Assembly: GCA_017535125.1 (NCBI GenBank)
Contig: JAFXUS010000074.1
Location: 1 to 8,373 of the forward strand
Direction: 5' to 3'
DNA: 8,373 nt
Origin: Bacteroidales bacterium
Lineage (GTDB): Bacteria > Bacteroidota > Bacteroidia > Bacteroidales > UBA932
Below, piece by piece: positions 6,213 through 8,373 of the stretch. Positions within the stretch are counted from its first letter, which is position 1. The number at the start of each line of letters is the position of its first letter. The position numbers and the translations under genes are program-made. The notes under the pieces are model-generated. The model saw only the letters and a list, made by a program, of their open reading frames with translations. It was not told the origin of the DNA and ran no database searches.

Positions 6213-6457
6213 GGTGCCCCGGACCTGTTGTTGATATTATACCTGACAGGATTTGCCGGGGGAAACTGTCAAGTCCCCCTAAAATACATGGGACCAGACA
6301 GAATTCAGCGGGGTTTTCTGTCTGGCGGGAGGGCTCCCGGGGGAGGCGGTCGTGCCGGCAAGAGCGGTAGCTGCCCGTGGAGTCGATAAAAACCGAGGGG
6401 ATAGAGTAGTGTCTGCCTTACGGCACAGGGCATCGTATCATACTATCGCCGGCACCT
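6213..6457. other. Intergenic stretch with hairpins; no gene recognised
   Basis: Three inverted repeats stand out: TTGCCGGGGGA-type arms GGGGGA/TCCCCC around 6259-6279 lying inside CTGACAG/CTGTCAA; CCAGACAGAA (6294-6303) with TTCTGTCTGG (6316-6325), a perfect 10-bp stem with a 12-nt loop; and ACTATCG (6442-6448) with CGATAGT (6468-6474), which runs into the end of the small ORF at 6458. Open frames here are short and compositionally odd. I see no recognisable RNA family. Confidence 0.4.
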
Positions 6458-6595
6458 CTAATACCTTCGATAGTGCGAACGTACCATTTCGATTCTGCCA
6501 TTGCGCATGCGTTTGTACGCTTTCACCTTGACAGGTTTCGACAACTCCACTCTAATGGAGATGCGAATAGATTGGCTTGTTGTTCTCTTGTTCAT
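6458..6595 (-). CDS. Small basic protein, 45 codons, function unknown
   Basis: Runs from ATG (6595) to TAG (6460-6458). It starts MNKRTTSQ and ends EMVRSHYRRY, with VKVKAYKRMRNGR in between. I count 13 Lys/Arg against two Glu, so it is strongly basic. The tail resembles short Arg/Tyr-rich endings that I recall in small Bacteroidota and phage proteins; that is memory, not a search. No membrane segment or cysteine is present, so nucleic-acid binding is a reasonable guess but unproven. The region before the ATG is A-rich (AAAATCGAAAACATA), as is usual for genes of this phylum, and no Shine-Dalgarno site is seen. Base composition is much less GC-rich than the flanking core genes. It lies downstream of the attenuator-like leader on the same strand and may be its regulated gene. 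It could still be a chance frame. Confidence 0.5.
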   Translation of the reverse strand: MNKRTTSQSIRISIRVELSKPVKVKAYKRMRNGRIEMVRSHYRRY

Positions 6596-6677
6596 TATGT
6601 TTTCGATTTTATAGCTGTAGAACAAAGCTCCCTTGTTTCGGGTACCTCCCCTCGGTTAGGGTCAGATAAATGAGGTG

Positions 6678-6719
6678 AAAAAGAAAACAGGCACCCACTT
6701 AGAGGATGGATGCCTGTTT
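6678..6719 (-). terminator. Intrinsic terminator overlapping the 14-codon ORF
   Basis: On the minus strand a 13-bp stem forms between 6719-6707 and 6697-6685 with a single G-U pair and a 9-nt loop. The U-tract UUUUCUUUUU follows, ending at 6678. The 5' arm lies inside codons 9-13 of the small leader ORF. A competing 7-bp pairing, AUGGAUG (6743-6737) with CAUCCAU (6712-6706), would take up the loop-proximal part of the terminator's 5' arm, so terminator and anti-terminator forms are possible. Confidence 0.7.
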
Positions 6720-6743
6720 AGAGTTTGCTATAAAATCATCCAT
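6699..6743 (-). CDS. Possible 14-residue leader peptide
   Basis: Reads MDDFIANSKQASIL then TAA, starting about 7 nt after the predicted transcript start. Its last six codons encode part of the terminator stem and loop, so ribosome position could decide which hairpin forms. No run of a single amino acid points to a particular amino-acid signal. It may equally be a chance frame in a short untranslated RNA of about 70 nt. Support comes only from its position between a strong promoter and the terminator. Confidence 0.35.
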   Translation of the reverse strand: MDDFIANSKQASIL

Positions 6744-6754
6744 AAATGACAACG

Positions 6755-6785
6755 CAAAGGTAGTTATTTATTTCAGATATACAAC
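6755..6785 (-). promoter_or_regulatory. Predicted Bacteroidota-type promoter
   Basis: GTTG (6785-6782), a 19-bp A/T-rich spacer, then TACCTTTG (6762-6755). Spacing and -7 box equal those of the tRNA-His promoter in this window. It faces left, with the transcript start expected near 6750, and precedes the 14-codon ORF and the terminator. Confidence 0.7.
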
Positions 6786-6805
6786 TGTGTTTAAGAACAT
6801 TGACC

Positions 6806-6829
6806 GGTGCAATACGGGTTCGAGCCCAC
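6806..6829 (-). other. Degenerate tRNA 3'-end-like fragment
   Basis: Reading the minus strand, this stretch has GTGGGCTCGAACCC then GCACC. It resembles the T-arm and acceptor 3' half of the adjacent tRNA-His, with about 19 of 25 aligned positions matching by eye. No D-arm, anticodon arm or CCA can be found, so it is not a functional tRNA. It could be a decayed tRNA or an old integration scar; chance similarity of a short T-arm motif is not excluded. Confidence 0.35.
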
Positions 6830-6850
6830 AACTCGCTCGCGCCCCAAAGC

Positions 6851-6880
6851 AAAAAAGCCTCCCGGCGAGGGGAGGCTTTT
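6851..6880 (-). terminator. Intrinsic terminator of tRNA-His
   Basis: On the minus strand the stem AAAAGCCTCCC (6880-6870) pairs across the 6-nt loop CTCGCC with GGGAGGC (6863-6857), followed by six T (6856-6851). It begins 3 nt after the encoded CCA of the tRNA, so the transcript is a single tRNA. The + strand version ends in only four T. Confidence 0.85.
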
Positions 6881-6883
6881 GCT

Positions 6884-6960
6884 TGGGGTGCGATGTGGGG
6901 CTCGAACCCACGACACCCAGAACCACAATCTGGTGCTCTACCAACTGAACTAATCGCACC
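6884..6960 (-). tRNA. tRNA-His, anticodon GTG
   Basis: Full cloverleaf on the minus strand. G-1 at 6960 faces discriminator C73; acceptor stem GTGCGAT/ATCGCAC; D-arm with AGTTCAGTTGGTAGAGC; anticodon stem CCAGA/TCTGG around loop TTGTGGT, anticodon GTG at 6926-6924; T-arm GTGGG/CCCAC with loop TTCGAGC; CCA encoded at 6886-6884. The extra G-1:C73 pair is the identity mark read by histidyl-tRNA synthetase. It has its own promoter and terminator. Confidence 0.97.
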
Positions 6961-6977
6961 ATATTCAGAAGGGATTG

Positions 6978-7008
6978 CAAAGGTACGAAAATATTTTTTC
7001 CGTGCAAG
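6978..7008 (-). promoter_or_regulatory. Promoter of tRNA-His
   Basis: CTTG (7008-7005), a spacer of exactly 19 bp, then TACCTTTG (6985-6978). The transcript should start near 6973, about a dozen bases before the tRNA. Its -33 end lies about 20 bp from the -7 box of the divergent carboxyltransferase promoter, so the two polymerase sites overlap. Confidence 0.8.
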
Positions 7009-7028
7009 CGGGGAGAAAGAAAAATCAT

Positions 7029-7036
7029 TATATTTG
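7029..7036 (+). promoter_or_regulatory. -7 element of the carboxyltransferase gene promoter
   Basis: TATATTTG fits TAnnTTTG and leaves a leader of about 25 nt before the ATG at 7068. No TTTG-like -33 box is found at the expected distance. The sequence before the ATG is A-rich (GAAACAACAACCGAATT) with no Shine-Dalgarno site. Confidence 0.55.
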
Positions 7037-7067
7037 TAAGATTGCTTTTTGAAACAACAACCGAATT

Positions 7068-8373
7068 ATGGCAAAAGAGATAAAATTCTCCCTCGTATAC
7101 AGGGATATGTGGCAGTCCTCCGGCAAGTATCAGCCGCGTGTGGATCAGTTGGTTCGTGTGGCCCCGGCCATCGTGGACATGGGATGCTTCGACCGCGTGG
7201 AAACGAACGGCGGCGCCTTCGAGCAGGTGAACCTCCTCTATGGCGAGAACCCGAACGTCTCCGTTCGGCAGTGGACGGCACCTTTCCACAAGGCGGGCAT
7301 CCAGACCCACATGCTGGAGCGCGGTCTGAACGCGATCCGCATGTATCCCGTGCCCGCGGACGTGCGCGAACTGATGTTCAAGGTCAAGAAGAAGCAGGGC
7401 ACCGACATCGCCCGTTCCTTCTGCGGTCTGAACGACCACCGCAACCTCAAGCTTTCCATCGAGTTCGCGAAGAAGGGCGGCATGATCTCGCAGGCGGCCC
7501 TGTCCATCACGCACTCGCCTGTGCATACGGTGGAATATTATCTCAAGCTGGTGGACCAGCTGGTCGAATACGGCACCGACGAGATCTGCCTCAAGGACAT
7601 GGCGGGCGTCGGCCGTCCCACGGAGCTCGGCCTCATCGTGTCGGGCATCAAGAAGCGCCATCCGCAGATCAAGGTCCAGTATCACGGCCACAGCGGCCCG
7701 GGCTTCTCGCCCGCTTCGATGCTGGAGGTCGCCCGCGCCGGCGCCGACTACCTCGACGTGGCCGTGGAGCCCCTCGCCTGGGGCAAGGTCCATCCGGACG
7801 TGATCACCATCCAGCAGATGATGAAGTCCGACGGCTTCCAGGTCAAGGACATCAACATGGACGCTTACATGGAGGTCCGCCGCCTGACCCAGGAATTCAT
7901 CGACGACTTCCTCGGCTACTGGATCAACCCGACCAATTCCCAGATGACCTCGCTGCTCGTCGGCTGCGGCCTGCCGGGCGGCATGATGGGCTCGATGATG
8001 GCCGACCTGACCGGCTTCAAGGCCGCCATCAACGCCTCCGAGCGTGCCAACGGCAAGCCGGAGAGCAGTCTCGATTCGCTGATGGTCCAGCTCTTCAACG
8101 AAGTGGAATACGTGTGGCCGCGCCTCGGCTATCCGCCCCTCGTGACCCCGTTCAGCCAGTACGTCAAGAACACGGCCCTGATGAACCTGCTCGCGATGGC
8201 GCAGAACAAGCCACGCTTCTCCACGATCGACAAGGACACCTGGGGCATGATCCTCGGCAACATGGGCAAACTCCCGGGCGAACTGGCTCCGGAAATCGTC
8301 GCCCTGGCGAAGGAAAAGGGCCTGGAGTTCTCCACCGGCAACCCGCAGGACAACTACCCGGACGAACTGCCGA
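7068..8373 (+). CDS. Biotin-dependent carboxyltransferase, oxaloacetate decarboxylase alpha / pyruvate carboxylase subunit B family (partial)
   Basis: First 435 codons; the gene runs off the window. The HMGL-like TIM-barrel carboxyltransferase domain starts at once: YRDMWQSSGKYQP at 11-23 is this subfamily's version of the RDAHQS active-site strand; LKDMAG at 175-180 carries the probable carboxylated, metal-binding lysine K176; HGHSG at 206-210 gives the metal-binding histidines. Then the conserved carboxylase region follows with NEVEYVWPRLGYPPLVTP at 344-361 and KLPGELAPEI at 401-410. The biotinyl domain, if fused, would lie beyond the window. Such enzymes move CO2 between biotin and pyruvate/oxaloacetate, either in a sodium-pumping membrane decarboxylase or in a two-subunit carboxylase. 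Downstream genes, not visible, would decide which, so no symbol is given. It closely resembles Bacteroides proteins as I recall them. Confidence 0.93.
   Translation, partial: MAKEIKFSLVYRDMWQSSGKYQPRVDQLVRVAPAIVDMGCFDRVETNGGAFEQVNLLYGENPNVSVRQWTAPFHKAGIQTHMLERGLNAIRMYPVPADVRELMFKVKKKQGTDIARSFCGLNDHRNLKLSIEFAKKGGMISQAALSITHSPVHTVEYYLKLVDQLVEYGTDEICLKDMAGVGRPTELGLIVSGIKKRHPQIKVQYHGHSGPGFSPASMLEVARAGADYLDVAVEPLAWGKVHPDVITIQQMMKSDGFQVKDINMDAYMEVRRLTQEFIDDFLGYWINPTNSQMTSLLVGCGLPGGMMGSMMADLTGFKAAINASERANGKPESSLDSLMVQLFNEVEYVWPRLGYPPLVTPFSQYVKNTALMNLLAMAQNKPRFSTIDKDTWGMILGNMGKLPGELAPEIVALAKEKGLEFSTGNPQDNYPDELP

Noticed and set aside
6228..6279. TTGACA and TATAAT on the minus strand, resembling a sigma-70 promoter
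   Set aside because: The spacer is about 25 bp instead of 17, and Bacteroidota do not rely on this promoter type.
6093..6389. A 98-codon + strand frame in the intergenic region
   Set aside because: Composed of the GC-rich stem-loop block and hairpins; Pro/Gly/Arg/Ser-rich with no recognisable domain.
6768..7793. A 341-codon open frame on the minus strand over the tRNA and the carboxyltransferase gene
   Set aside because: It runs through the tRNA-His gene and its terminator and is antisense to a well-supported gene.

Overview
The window looks like Bacteroidota, most likely an uncultured GC-rich gut or rumen Bacteroidales lineage. Four things point there. The division-gene cluster includes an FtsL of the Bacteroidota type. 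Promoters match the Bacteroidota primary-sigma pattern (-33 TTG, 19 bp spacer, -7 TAnnTTTG). Start codons follow A-rich stretches rather than Shine-Dalgarno sites. The carboxyltransferase at the right end closely resembles the Bacteroides type. The genus is inference; no 16S or other marker is present.

Left part (1-5948, minus strand): the start of the dcw (division and cell wall) operon, read right to left as mraZ, rsmH, ftsL-like, ftsI/PBP, murE, mraY (cut by the window edge). Every junction overlaps (8, 4, 4, 4 and 7 bp), so one translationally coupled transcript is expected. It couples a transcriptional regulator (MraZ) and a 16S rRNA methyltransferase (RsmH) to septal peptidoglycan synthesis (FtsL, FtsI) and to two steps of precursor synthesis (MurE in the cytoplasm, MraY at the membrane). 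Upstream of mraZ lie a -7 element and four 10-bp-phased TGGAA-like repeats that look like the MraZ operator. murE carries an in-frame block of about 50-59 extra codons built from palindromic repeat DNA.

Middle part (5950-6850): no large gene. It holds a 32-bp element in two inverted copies, a block of GC-rich nested stem-loops, other hairpins, a 45-codon basic small ORF, and upstream of that ORF a compact promoter / 14-codon ORF / intrinsic-terminator unit that looks like an attenuator or a very short RNA gene. A degenerate copy of a tRNA 3' end lies next to it.

Right part (6851-8373): tRNA-His(GTG) on the minus strand with its own promoter and terminator, and divergently a carboxyltransferase gene (oxaloacetate decarboxylase alpha / pyruvate carboxylase subunit B family) that runs off the window.

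The most interesting items are the repeat domesticated inside essential murE, the attenuator-like leader at 6678-6785, and the phased MraZ-box candidate. No complete novel multi-gene system is visible.
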